Source: DATLMR01 sp035634255
GTDB lineage: Bacteria > Acidobacteriota > Blastocatellia > UBA7656
Reading direction: 5' to 3'
NCBI GenBank assembly: GCA_035634255.1
Contig: DASQDI010000080.1
Span: 1-25,832 of the forward strand
Length of the DNA stretch: 25,832 nt
In this document: positions 15,310-22,794 of the stretch, one piece after another
How positions within the stretch are numbered: position 1 is the stretch's first letter
How the letters are laid out: the number at the start of each line of letters is the position of its first letter
Made by a program: the position numbers and the translations under genes
Notes under the pieces: generated by a model
The model's database searches: none
Told to the model about the DNA's origin: nothing
What the model saw: the letters and a program-made list of their open reading frames with translations, nothing else

Positions 15310-16098
15310 TTACCTGGATATTCCGTCCAACGGGCTCGACGCGGAGGCGTAGAGCTTTCGGGGTATTCGGCCGGCCCGAAAAGCGAGCCTCCCGGCGATG
15401 ACCGCATGCCTCATCGCCTCCGCCATCGCGACGGCGTCGCGCGCGCCGGCGATCCCCGTGTTCATCAGAATACCATCGACGCCCAGCTCCATCGCGAGAG
15501 TCGCGTCGGAGGCCGTGCCGACGCCCGCGTCCACTATCAGAGGCACTTGCTGAATCTGCTCCCGGAGTATGCGAAGGTTCGTTACGTTCTGGATTCCGAG
15601 GCCCGAGCCGATGGGGGCCGCCAGCGGCATGATGGCCGCCGCGCCCGCGTCGATCAGCCGCCGCGCCACGATCAGGTCGTCATTCAGGTAAGGGAGGACG
15701 ATGAACCCTTCACGCACGAGCGCGCGGGTGGCTTCCAGCAGCCCCTCATTGTCGGGGAAAAGCGTCTTCTCGTCGCCGATGACTTCGAGCTTCACCCACG
15801 GGGTGTCGAGGGCCTCCCTCGCGAGCATCGCCGTCCGGACGGCCTCGTCCGCCGAGTAACAGCCCGCCGTGTTCGGGAGGAGGTGATACTTGCGCGGGTC
15901 GATGTGATCGAGCAAAGATTCGCTTGAGCGGTCGGCAAGATTCACGCGCCTGACCGCGACCGTCACCATGTCCGTCCCGGCGGCTTCGAGCGACTGCCGC
16001 ATTATCTCGAACGATTCATACTTTCCCGACCCCAGGATCAGGCGCGATTTGAATTCGCGGCCCGCGATTACTAGTGCATCATTCATCTTATTAATCAC
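15310..16098 (-). CDS. thiG: Thiazole synthase
   Basis: ThiG builds the thiazole phosphate ring from deoxyxylulose phosphate, dehydroglycine and sulfur carried by ThiS. It is a TIM barrel of 262 residues with ILGSGKY at 21-27, LPNTAGCYSADEAVR at 74-88 and the Schiff-base Lys103 in WVKLEVIGD. The phosphate-binding end is PLAAPIGSGLG followed by VDAGVGTASDA. I chose GTG at 16098 because GGTGGA, formed by the last codons of thiS, is suitably spaced; ATG at 16086 is the alternative. The gene begins 3 nt after the thiS stop, a tight coupling expected for two proteins that form a complex. The glycine oxidase or ThiH that supplies dehydroglycine is not in the window. Confidence 0.95.
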   Translation of the reverse strand: MINKMNDALVIAGREFKSRLILGSGKYESFEIMRQSLEAAGTDMVTVAVRRVNLADRSSESLLDHIDPRKYHLLPNTAGCYSADEAVRTAMLAREALDTPWVKLEVIGDEKTLFPDNEGLLEATRALVREGFIVLPYLNDDLIVARRLIDAGAAAIMPLAAPIGSGLGIQNVTNLRILREQIQQVPLIVDAGVGTASDATLAMELGVDGILMNTGIAGARDAVAMAEAMRHAVIAGRLAFRAGRIPRKLYASASSPLDGISR

Positions 16099-16101
16099 TT
16101 A

Positions 16102-16302
16102 TTATCCACCGCCGACAAAATGTACGATCTCTACCCTGTCCCCTTCGGCCAGAGGGGTTGAGGCCCACTCCGCCCTCCGGATGATTTTATGATTCACTTC
16201 AATGGCGAGCCGCTCGGCCTTCAGGCCAAGAAAGCCGATCAGGTCGGCGACCACCATCCCGTCGCTCACTTGAGTATCATCTCCATTCAATACTACTGTC
16301 AA
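16102..16302 (-). CDS. thiS: Sulfur carrier protein ThiS
   Basis: ThiS is a ubiquitin-fold sulfur carrier; its C-terminal glycine is adenylated by ThiF and turned into a thiocarboxylate that donates sulfur to ThiG. The product has 66 residues and ends in VEIVHFVGGG, giving the required Gly-Gly terminus. VNHKIIRRAEWASTPLAEGD in the middle is typical. The start is TTG at 16302, preceded by AAAGGAGAG about 9 nt upstream. It lies 35 bp after the Pro/Ser-rich gene and 3 nt before thiG. No thiF/moeB activator is present nearby, so that enzyme must be encoded elsewhere. Confidence 0.93.
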   Translation of the reverse strand: MTVVLNGDDTQVSDGMVVADLIGFLGLKAERLAIEVNHKIIRRAEWASTPLAEGDRVEIVHFVGGG

Positions 16303-16337
16303 TCAGCCGCTCTCCTTTGAAGCGTCCTCGATCCCGT

Positions 16338-17435
16338 TCACGACCTCCGAATCAGGTGCTTAAGCTCCCCGCGCCCGCGGTTCGACTGCGCTTCGATCAC
16401 AATCGCCGCCGTCCCCGCGGTGAAGGCGGGGAGGGCCAGGTTGAAGCTGGCGACGCCGTCGCGCCCCGCGCGGCCGATGAAGACCTGCGGCTTGAACGCC
16501 GTGCCGATGATCTTGATCGTGACTATGGCGTCGGCTTCCGCCGCCGCCCCGAAGGAGACTTCCACCCTCAGGGCCACGCTCTTCCCGGCCGTGAAGATAT
16601 TCGGAGATAGCACCTTCAGGTCGAGCTTGCCCTGATCGGCGGTCCGCTTCAGGTAGTCCGAGATCACTTCATCGAGGTCGAGACCTCCGCTCTTTCCTTT
16701 CGGGGGCGATTTCGGAAGAGAGCCCGATTTGCCGAGGCCGCCGGAATCGCGTTTGAGCGCCCCGCTCACCCTCGAAGGCGCGGAGAGCGGCGAGGAAGTA
16801 CGCTTCGAAGAATTGAGGGAGCCGGAATTCCGTTTCCGCGCGCCGGAGAGCGCACCGGATGACCTCCCTTCCCTGCGCGCCTCCCCGCTAAGGCTACCGC
16901 TCTTCAAGGCCGCGTTATGGGCCTCGGGCTGCCTTGGAGGCGGAGGAGGGGTCGCGGGCGGGACGGCGGGCTTTATGTAGGCAGAAGGAGGAGGAGAAGG
17001 GACAGGTGCCGGGGGCTTCGCGACGGGTCCGGGGAGGGCGGGTTTGACAGCGGAATTATCAGGAACCGCCCTCTTTTCGGGGGCCGCGGGCTCGGGCGGA
17101 ACGGGGCCGGCGGCCGGCGGCGCGTCGGGGGACTTCTGGCCCTGCCCTTTTTCGGATGTCTGCTCCCTCGAAGAGTACTTGATCAGGTCATCTATCCTCC
17201 CCGCTTTGATCGCCGCGATGATAACCTGATGCTGCCGCTTGAGCAGGGAGGCAATCATCACTTCCGTAGCCCCCTGGCCGAGCTGTTCCATATAGGGCGT
17301 CGACTTTTTGGCTATGATCGTCCCCCCGATATAGACGAGGGATTCGAGGACAGGGTTATCCTGGCCGCGATCTTCAGTCTGCACGTGGTAGACACGCCCT
17401 TCGTATGGAACGTCTGTGTTGAAGCCCGTGATCAT
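16338..17435 (-). CDS. Hypothetical protein with Pro/Ser-rich linker and beta-type C-terminal domain
   Basis: I do not recognise a named family. From the chosen start MITGFNTDVPYEGRVYH the 365 residues have three parts. A conserved-looking globular N-terminus (about 1-90) includes YHVQTEDRG and a helix before IIAAIKAGRIDDLI. A low-complexity linker (about 95-255) is first very Pro-rich and then built from repeated SGSL/SGAL units with basic residues. The C-terminal 100 residues (LKVLSPNIFTAGKSVALRVEV to the end) look like an all-beta Ig-like domain. There is no signal peptide or membrane helix. An ATG at 17453 in frame is possible. It opens the minus-strand series with thiS 35 bp after it. 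The tail is strongly basic (GRGELKHLIRRS), which could suit nucleic acid or membrane contact. Confidence 0.75.
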   Translation of the reverse strand: MITGFNTDVPYEGRVYHVQTEDRGQDNPVLESLVYIGGTIIAKKSTPYMEQLGQGATEVMIASLLKRQHQVIIAAIKAGRIDDLIKYSSREQTSEKGQGQKSPDAPPAAGPVPPEPAAPEKRAVPDNSAVKPALPGPVAKPPAPVPSPPPSAYIKPAVPPATPPPPPRQPEAHNAALKSGSLSGEARREGRSSGALSGARKRNSGSLNSSKRTSSPLSAPSRVSGALKRDSGGLGKSGSLPKSPPKGKSGGLDLDEVISDYLKRTADQGKLDLKVLSPNIFTAGKSVALRVEVSFGAAAEADAIVTIKIIGTAFKPQVFIGRAGRDGVASFNLALPAFTAGTAAIVIEAQSNRGRGELKHLIRRS

Positions 17436-17519
17436 CGTTGTGGACAGTAGCATAGCCCATTTTTTCAGTCAATGATTCGTACTTTGGGCGGGGCGATTCG
17501 AAGAAGCGTTGCGACGTAT

Positions 17520-17527
17520 AGTATAAT
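17520..17527. promoter_or_regulatory. Overlapping divergent -10 elements
   Basis: TATAAT lies on the + strand at 17522-17527 and TATACT on the minus strand at 17520-17525, in the 128-bp gap between divergent starts at 17435 and 17564. Both lack clear -35 boxes. A + transcript would start near 17534, 30 nt before the ATG. Shared -10 elements would make the two directions compete. Confidence 0.4.
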
Positions 17528-17563
17528 GCCGCCAGAAATAGGACACCGAATCGGAGGAGGTTT

Positions 17564-18979
17564 ATGGAGATAGAGAGACACGACCGGGCACTTTTGCGAC
17601 CCATGCGAGCCGCCAGCCTGACCCTTTGCGTTGCATTAATCCTTTGCTTATCTGAAGTCGCGCGGTCGCAGTCCCTGCAATGGAGCACCACTAATGCTCC
17701 GGCGGCCAGTTCCCGGTACGATGACATCTGGTTCGTCACTGCGGTGACCGGGTGGGCCGTCAACAGCAACGGCGACATCCTGAACACCACGAACGGAGGC
17801 GCTAGCTGGCAGAGGCAGTTCCACAGCGATGATTACCTGCGGTGCGTCGGGTTCGCGAACAGGTCGGTGGGCTGGGTGGGGACGCTCGGGAGGCAGAACC
17901 AGCCCGGCCGCCTCTATCACACTAAAAACAGCGGGAAGACCTGGACCCAGGTCGCGAACCTTCCCGCCGTCAGGCCTTTCTTCATCTGCGGCCTGTACGT
18001 CGTGAACGAGTCGGTGGTCTACGCTTCGGGGACCAATGATCCGTCGAGGCGGCCAGCGGCGATGATGAAGACCACCGACGGAGGGCAGACGTGGACCGGG
18101 TGGGACATGAGCGAACACGCCACCGTGCTGATCGACACCTACTTCACGAGCCCCCTGCAAGGCTGGGTAGTGGGCGGAAAAGCTAACGTGGCAAACCCGG
18201 CGCGCGCCGACCTGAAGCCTGTCGTGCTCTACACCGAAGACGGGGGGCAGACGTGGGTCAACCGGGCCGCGAACGTCCCGGACTTCCCGTTCGGGGAGTG
18301 GGGCTGGAAGATTCAGTTCCTCAACTCGAAAGTCGGGTTCGTCGCGCTCGAAAACTTCAGCGCGGGGGCCATCCTCAAGACTCTGGACGGAGGGCTCACG
18401 TGGGTACGAAAGCCGGTCAACGACCAGCAACGCAACGCGAACCTTGAAGGCATCGGGTTCATCAACAAACAGCAGGGGTGGGTCGGCGGCTGGGGCAACG
18501 CGAGCTTCACCGGAGGCTTCAGCAGCGCGACGCTCGACGGGGGCGACACCTGGCAAAACGCGAATGGGATCGGCAACTTTATCAACCGCTTCAGGTTCTT
18601 CGGCAACCCCGTCACGGTCGGGTACGCTTCGGGCCGGACCGTCTTCAAGTACTCTTCCTCGCCCGTCCAGGCTTCGGCGGAAGCCCTGAAGCAGCCGACA
18701 CAAATCCTGGACGGCAACGAGCCGAGGGAAGCCTTCGGCCCGATTGAGATAGCCTACACGGTGCCGGAGGGCGCGCGCACTCTCACCATCGACATCTGGG
18801 ACCGGTTCGGCAGATACGTTCGCGAGCTTCAGAAAAAGAAGGACCCTCGCCCCGGCCGGGCTTCCGAGACCTGGGACTTCACGGACGATTCGGGCAAGGG
18901 CCTGTCCCCCGGTTACTACATCTATCGCATAACGGTAGACGATCAGGCCGAGAGCGGCATTATCCACCTCAAGTCCTGA
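17564..18979 (+). CDS. Secreted Ycf48/BNR-repeat protein with FlgD-like C-terminal domain
   Basis: The 471-residue product has an N-terminal signal sequence (basic start, hydrophobic ASLTLCVALILCL, likely cleavage after ARS near residue 36). A beta-propeller of the Ycf48/sialidase-like type follows. Six Asp-box-like motifs are visible: TNGGASW, KNSGKTW, TDGGQTW, EDGGQTW, LDGGLTW and LDGGDTW. The last 95 residues (from about 375) match the FlgD Ig-like or secretion-sorting fold, with VPEGARTLTIDIWDRFGR and SPGYYIYRITVDD at the end. It is probably periplasmic or surface-exposed; Ycf48 proteins elsewhere help assemble photosystem II, but many non-photosynthetic bacteria carry them with unknown roles. 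GGAGGAGG at 17553-17560 sets the start. Confidence 0.85.
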   Translation: MEIERHDRALLRPMRAASLTLCVALILCLSEVARSQSLQWSTTNAPAASSRYDDIWFVTAVTGWAVNSNGDILNTTNGGASWQRQFHSDDYLRCVGFANRSVGWVGTLGRQNQPGRLYHTKNSGKTWTQVANLPAVRPFFICGLYVVNESVVYASGTNDPSRRPAAMMKTTDGGQTWTGWDMSEHATVLIDTYFTSPLQGWVVGGKANVANPARADLKPVVLYTEDGGQTWVNRAANVPDFPFGEWGWKIQFLNSKVGFVALENFSAGAILKTLDGGLTWVRKPVNDQQRNANLEGIGFINKQQGWVGGWGNASFTGGFSSATLDGGDTWQNANGIGNFINRFRFFGNPVTVGYASGRTVFKYSSSPVQASAEALKQPTQILDGNEPREAFGPIEIAYTVPEGARTLTIDIWDRFGRYVRELQKKKDPRPGRASETWDFTDDSGKGLSPGYYIYRITVDDQAESGIIHLKS

Positions 18980-19002
18980 CCGGGATAATGAGGAGTGTTA
19001 AA

Positions 19003-19695
19003 ATGCGCGACATGGAAATTGAGACGCCAGAAAGATTGGATGACCTCCCGATCTTCCCCCTAGCCACGGTGCTCTTTCCGGGCGCGGTGTTGCCCCTGCA
19101 CATATTCGAGGACCGGTATAAGGAGATGATGCGGTTCGCAATAGAGAACGGCGGGCTGTTCGGCCTCTCGTATAAAGAGAATGCGTTCATGGGGCGCGAG
19201 ACCCCGCCCGAGGTCGGCAGCGTCGGGTGCCTCGCCAGGATAAACGCCGTCATGCCGGTCGAGGAAGGGAGGATGAACATAGTGTCGACGGGTCTGGTAC
19301 GTTACCGTGTTAGGGGTTTGAACCAGACCCTCCCGTTCGTCCTCGCGAGAGTCGAGCCGTTCACCGACGACATCGAGCACGACGAGAACCTCTCGGCCCT
19401 CTACAACGACCAGATGGAGATGTACAGGAAATTTCTCTCCGCTCTACAGTCGCTCGACGAAGCGGCCATGCCCTTCCAGCAGGACCTTCCCGAAGACCCC
19501 GAAGCCCTGTCCCTTTTGATAGCTTCGGCCCTGCCTATAGAGAACCACACGAAGCAGCAATTACTTGAGATGACCTCCACCCGCCTGCGGCTCACGAAGC
19601 TGAGGCCCTTCGTGCTTCAGGCCCTCGCCAGCTACACCAAGCGCATCGAGGTCATCGACCGCGCGAAGAGCAACGGGCACGCGAAGCTGCAATGA
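19003..19695 (+). CDS. Lon substrate-binding (LON N-terminal) domain protein
   Basis: This is a 230-residue stand-alone Lon N-terminal domain without the AAA+ or protease parts. The hallmark IFPLATVLFPGAVLPLHIFEDRYKEM lies near the N-terminus, then FGLSYKE, VGSVGCLARI and GRMNIVSTGLVRYRV, followed by an all-helical half with LEMTSTRLRLTKL near the end. Such proteins are thought to bind unfolded or regulatory proteins; the exact function is unsettled. AGGAG at 18991-18995 sits 7 nt before ATG 19003, so I prefer this to the ATG at 18988. It follows the Ycf48-like gene by 23 bp and is probably in the same transcript. It converges on the dehydrogenase gene, only 15 bp apart, with no visible terminator. 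Confidence 0.88.
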   Translation: MRDMEIETPERLDDLPIFPLATVLFPGAVLPLHIFEDRYKEMMRFAIENGGLFGLSYKENAFMGRETPPEVGSVGCLARINAVMPVEEGRMNIVSTGLVRYRVRGLNQTLPFVLARVEPFTDDIEHDENLSALYNDQMEMYRKFLSALQSLDEAAMPFQQDLPEDPEALSLLIASALPIENHTKQQLLEMTSTRLRLTKLRPFVLQALASYTKRIEVIDRAKSNGHAKLQ

Positions 19696-19710
19696 CGCGG
19701 GGCGAGCGGG

Positions 19711-20775
19711 TCACCCCGCCCTCCCGAGGCCTCTTCTTATCGCGTCCCCGGCTTCCGTAGTCGATAGCGCGCCGCCTATGTCGCGGGTCGTCTCGCCCGA
19801 AGCGATGGTCCCCTTCACCGCCCCTTCGATGGCCGCCGCCGCTTCCTTCAACCCGAGGTAATCGAGCATCAGGCCCGCCGTGAGGATGGCCGCGATTGGG
19901 TTGGAGATGTTTTTGCCCGCGAACTGAGGGGCGCTGCCATGAACCGGCTCGAACAGAGAGACGCGGCCCGGATGGATGTTGCCCGAGGCTGCCATCCCGA
20001 GCCCCCCCTGCAAGCCCGCTCCGAGGTCCGTTATTATGTCCCCGAAGAGGTTGTTGGTCACGACGCAGTCGAACCTCGCCGGGTCGAGGACCATCCACAT
20101 CGCGAGCACGTCGACGTACAGATGGTTCGCCTCGATGTCGGGGTAGCGCGCGGACACTTCCCTGAACGCCCTCTGCCACAGGTCGTGCCCATAAGTTAAG
20201 ACGTTGGACTTGTCGCTCATGGTGACCTTTTTCCGGCTGTGCTCGCGGGCGTATTCGAAGGCCGAGACTATGATCCGCTCGACGCCCTTTCGCGTGTTGA
20301 CCTCTTCCTGAATGGCGACCTCGTCGGCCGAGCCCTTCTTGAAGTTGCCGCCCATGAACACGTACATGCCTTCGGTGTTTTCGCGAAAGACGACGAAGTC
20401 CACGTCCTTCTCGGACCGGTCTTTGAGCGGGCACAGGCGCGAATCGAGCAGCTTGATGGGCCGCAGATTTATGTACAGGTCCAGGCCGAACCTCATCCCG
20501 AGCAGGATGTCGGCCGCGTGCTTGTTGTCTGGTACTCGCGGGTCTCCGAATGCGCCCGCGAGGATCGCGTCGAATTCATTCGACAGCATCTCAAGGCCGC
20601 CCTCCGGCATGCTGACGCCGGTCGCGAGGTACTTGTCCGCGCCCCAGTCGAAGTGCGTTAGGGCGAGCTCGAAATCAAATATCTTTGCCGCCTCTTCAAG
20701 AGTCTTCACGGCCTCGGCTATCACTTCGGGGCCGATGCCATCTCCGGGAATTACCGCCACTCTCTTCAAGAACAC
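19711..20775 (-). CDS. 3-isopropylmalate dehydrogenase-family enzyme
   Basis: This 354-residue enzyme belongs to the isocitrate/isopropylmalate dehydrogenase family, which oxidises and decarboxylates 2-hydroxy acids with NAD(P). VIPGDGIGPEV is at the N-terminus. The three substrate Arg are Arg95 (LLGMR), Arg105 (NLRP) and Arg131 (FRENTEG). Tyr138, Lys189 (MSDKSNV) and the metal Asp222, Asp246 and Asp250 are all there, as is the cofactor loop FEPVHGSAPQFAGK. In LeuB the helix before LLxxR usually carries a Glu; here HAADILLGMR has Ala at that point, so the side-chain specificity is uncertain. No leuA, leuC or leuD is nearby. Tartrate or homoisocitrate dehydrogenase are alternatives. It follows the M28 gene by 4 bp. 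Confidence 0.88.
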   Translation of the reverse strand: MFLKRVAVIPGDGIGPEVIAEAVKTLEEAAKIFDFELALTHFDWGADKYLATGVSMPEGGLEMLSNEFDAILAGAFGDPRVPDNKHAADILLGMRFGLDLYINLRPIKLLDSRLCPLKDRSEKDVDFVVFRENTEGMYVFMGGNFKKGSADEVAIQEEVNTRKGVERIIVSAFEYAREHSRKKVTMSDKSNVLTYGHDLWQRAFREVSARYPDIEANHLYVDVLAMWMVLDPARFDCVVTNNLFGDIITDLGAGLQGGLGMAASGNIHPGRVSLFEPVHGSAPQFAGKNISNPIAAILTAGLMLDYLGLKEAAAAIEGAVKGTIASGETTRDIGGALSTTEAGDAIRRGLGRAG

Positions 20776-20779
20776 CCTC

Positions 20780-21787
20780 CTATCCCTTCGGCCGCCCGCG
20801 GTCGATATTCGGCGCGCGCCGGTTCAGCCTCGCGAAGAGGTCGGGCAGAGCGCCGATGATCACGTCGCCGATAACCTTCATGCTCTCCCCGCTGATCTTG
20901 TCGAGCGTATCGTGATTCGTGTGCCAGTATGAGTTGTCGGGTCCGAAGTTGAAGTCGATCAGGTCGACGACGGGGACGCCCGCCTCTTTGAAGGGGAGGT
21001 GATCGTCAAGGTACGCGCCTTCCTCGTCGAGGAAATGCTTTCCGTGCCCCGCCCGACGCGCCGCGCTCCAGATCAGTTCCACGAGCCACGGCGTGGACTC
21101 GGTATCCCTGCGCAGGTCGAGGGAGCGGTCGCCGATCATGTCGACCAGAATCATGGCCTTCACCCGCGCCATCGTCCCCGAGGCGACGAGCCGCGAGGCC
21201 ATGCGGCGGCTCCCATACGTGTTGTCCGTCCCGCCATTCGCGTCCCAGTCCACGACCGCCTCCTCCCCGTCGAAGAAGACGAACCAGAGCGTGTATTCGG
21301 GTTTGAATTTCGAGAGGCCCCTAGCGATCTCTAGGACCGTCGCGGCGCTCGACCCGCCGTCGTTGGCCCCCACGAACCCCGGCTGAATCTTGGTGTCGTA
21401 ATGGCCCGAGATGATGACCACGTCGGTCTTCTCTCCGGGCAGCTCGCCAATTATATTGGTCATCGGCATCGCGCCCCGCGGGGTGCGGGCCTCGAAGCGG
21501 TCGTCGGAGACCTTCAGGCCGTAGCCGCGGAGCTCGGCCCCGATGTACTCCTGCGCCTTCCTGCTGGCCTCGGAGCCGGGGGTGCGGGGTCCTAACCCGA
21601 CGATGCTCTTCGCGTGTTTATAGGCCATCCGAGGGTCGAATTGTGCGGGCTTGCCCGCGCCCTCCGGCGTCGATTTTTGATCGCCGGGGGCGGCCCCCCC
21701 GGCCGGGATTGTGACGAGAAGAAGGAAGAATAGGAGCGGGCAGAGAGCGGAGGACTTCCCCGCTCTGGGCAAGATCGATTTAAACAA
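20780..21787 (-). CDS. M28 family enzyme, glutaminyl-peptide cyclotransferase-like
   Basis: The 335-residue product has a signal sequence (ALCPLLFFLLLVTIPAGGA) and is probably exported. Metal-site motifs of clan MH are in order: GHYDT, ANDGGSSAATVLEIARGL, FFDGEEA, DMIGD and WHTNHDT. The spacing and the pieces WFVFFDGEEA, YGSRRMA and DHLPFKEAGVPVVDLIDF resemble animal-type glutaminyl cyclases more than aminopeptidases, so it may convert N-terminal Gln to pyroglutamate; a peptidase role remains possible. The start is TTG at 21787, supported by GGGAG about 6-9 nt upstream. It lies 4 bp before the dehydrogenase gene, so they share a transcript; a metabolic link between the two is not obvious. Confidence 0.87.
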   Translation of the reverse strand: MFKSILPRAGKSSALCPLLFFLLLVTIPAGGAAPGDQKSTPEGAGKPAQFDPRMAYKHAKSIVGLGPRTPGSEASRKAQEYIGAELRGYGLKVSDDRFEARTPRGAMPMTNIIGELPGEKTDVVIISGHYDTKIQPGFVGANDGGSSAATVLEIARGLSKFKPEYTLWFVFFDGEEAVVDWDANGGTDNTYGSRRMASRLVASGTMARVKAMILVDMIGDRSLDLRRDTESTPWLVELIWSAARRAGHGKHFLDEEGAYLDDHLPFKEAGVPVVDLIDFNFGPDNSYWHTNHDTLDKISGESMKVIGDVIIGALPDLFARLNRRAPNIDRGRPKG

Positions 21788-21825
21788 AAGAGTCTCCCGA
21801 TTTCGGCGAAGCGGGCGAACCCGGC

Positions 21826-22176
21826 TCAGATGAATTTCAAATGAGCCAGGCTCTTCGGCAACTTATCATCGCCCTGAGGCGAGGCGCTGGTGCTGAGCCC
21901 GGCCGGGCGGCGCTCGGCGGTGAGTTGGTCCAGAGTCACGCGCTCGGTCTTTATGAAAGTCACGTCTCGCAGATTGATGACGGTCACTTCCGCGCATTCC
22001 GACGGGTTCTGGCAAGACAGCGACGTGATGATTCCATAGCGGGTATCGGGTGTCACGGCGCTGGCGGCTATGGGCTCACTGACCACGTACTGAACCTTCT
22101 CGCCATTACTAAACCGAATGATGAGCCTGTAAAGCGGGTCCTGCAATTCTATGCTTTCACTCATTTGAAGTTCCAT
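21826..22176 (-). CDS. Small protein of unknown function
   Basis: I do not recognise the family. The product of up to 116 residues (MELQMSESIELQD; the second Met at 22164 is an equal candidate) looks like a compact beta-rich domain. It has IIRFSNGEKVQYVVSEPI, TRYGIITSLSCQNPSECAEVTVINLRDVTFIKTERV and a polar tail after about residue 85. There are two Cys (SCQNPSEC) that could bind metal or form a bridge. There is no signal peptide. It lies 38 bp before the M28 gene and 50 bp after the 87-residue gene in the same direction, so it may belong to one operon. Confidence 0.65.
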   Translation of the reverse strand: MELQMSESIELQDPLYRLIIRFSNGEKVQYVVSEPIAASAVTPDTRYGIITSLSCQNPSECAEVTVINLRDVTFIKTERVTLDQLTAERRPAGLSTSASPQGDDKLPKSLAHLKFI

Positions 22177-22226
22177 CCAGCTTTAATACAAAACGACCTA
22201 CAGACACCCGGCGCAGGCCGGAAAAT

Positions 22227-22490
22227 TTATGGGACGGTCTCGCCCGGCTTCGGCCCCCCGGAGGGCGCGTGGCCGGGGTTATTGAATGCTCGCGACAGTT
22301 CATCGCCCGCCTTACTCACGGCCGAAGCCACCCCGTCGGCGATGTCTCCGAGCAGGTCAAGCTCGACGCGAACGAGCGTCGATAATTTCTTCTCAAGCGG
22401 CAGGGCGGCGAAAGCGCGCCTCACGGCCTCGGCGGCGTCATCCTGGGCGCCCGACTTGTTCGCCCCTTCACTCTTGTAATTACTAGACAT
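22227..22490 (-). CDS. Small helical hypothetical protein
   Basis: The 87-residue protein starts MSSNYKSEGANKSG and has a charged, disordered beginning and an amphipathic helical centre (AAEAVRRAFAALPLEKKLSTLVRVELDLLGDIADGVASAVSKAGDELS), ending in a Gly/Pro tail. I do not recognise the family. GGAGG at 22497-22503 precedes ATG 22490 with ideal spacing, which makes it a genuine gene despite its size. It heads the minus-strand cluster with the 116-residue gene, the M28 enzyme and the dehydrogenase, and is divergent from the O-antigen ligase-like gene. Confidence 0.7.
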   Translation of the reverse strand: MSSNYKSEGANKSGAQDDAAEAVRRAFAALPLEKKLSTLVRVELDLLGDIADGVASAVSKAGDELSRAFNNPGHAPSGGPKPGETVP

Positions 22491-22630
22491 AACCTTTACC
22501 TCCAAACACTACAGATATATCGATGGCTTTCAATACTAAGGAAGTAGTATCAAAGCGCCTGTTTGAGGGTACAAGAAATATGAAGCGAGGGTCAAGAGGC
22601 CCGGCATGCGAGAGGATTCGCCCGCCCGCG

Positions 22631-22665
22631 CTTCGAAGGCCTGCGGGCAGGCCGGCGCGTCGAAG
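22631..22665. repeat. Stable hairpin in the divergent intergenic region
   Basis: Outer arms CTTCGA (22631-22636) and TCGAAG (22660-22665) enclose GGCCTG (22638-22643), loop CGGG and CAGGCC (22648-22653). No gene ends here and no T-run follows, so it is more likely an operator, an RNA leader element or a dispersed repeat than a terminator. The 300-bp gap 22491-22794 holds nothing else I can name. Confidence 0.4.
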
Positions 22666-22794
22666 ATTCGCTTTGTATTCGAAGTTTTAGAAACGCCGCC
22701 TCCGCGTTGATTTGCCCCCTTTGTGAGCATAAAATACTTTACTTTCGTCCAGCCCGTCGAACGTTTATATTTGCTTTTGCCGAGGACACAGAGT

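Noticed and set aside
16303..17563. TPP riboswitch ahead of the thiamin genes
   Set aside because: I looked for the CTGAGA and ACCTGATCTGG-type cores ahead of thiS and of the series as a whole and found none.
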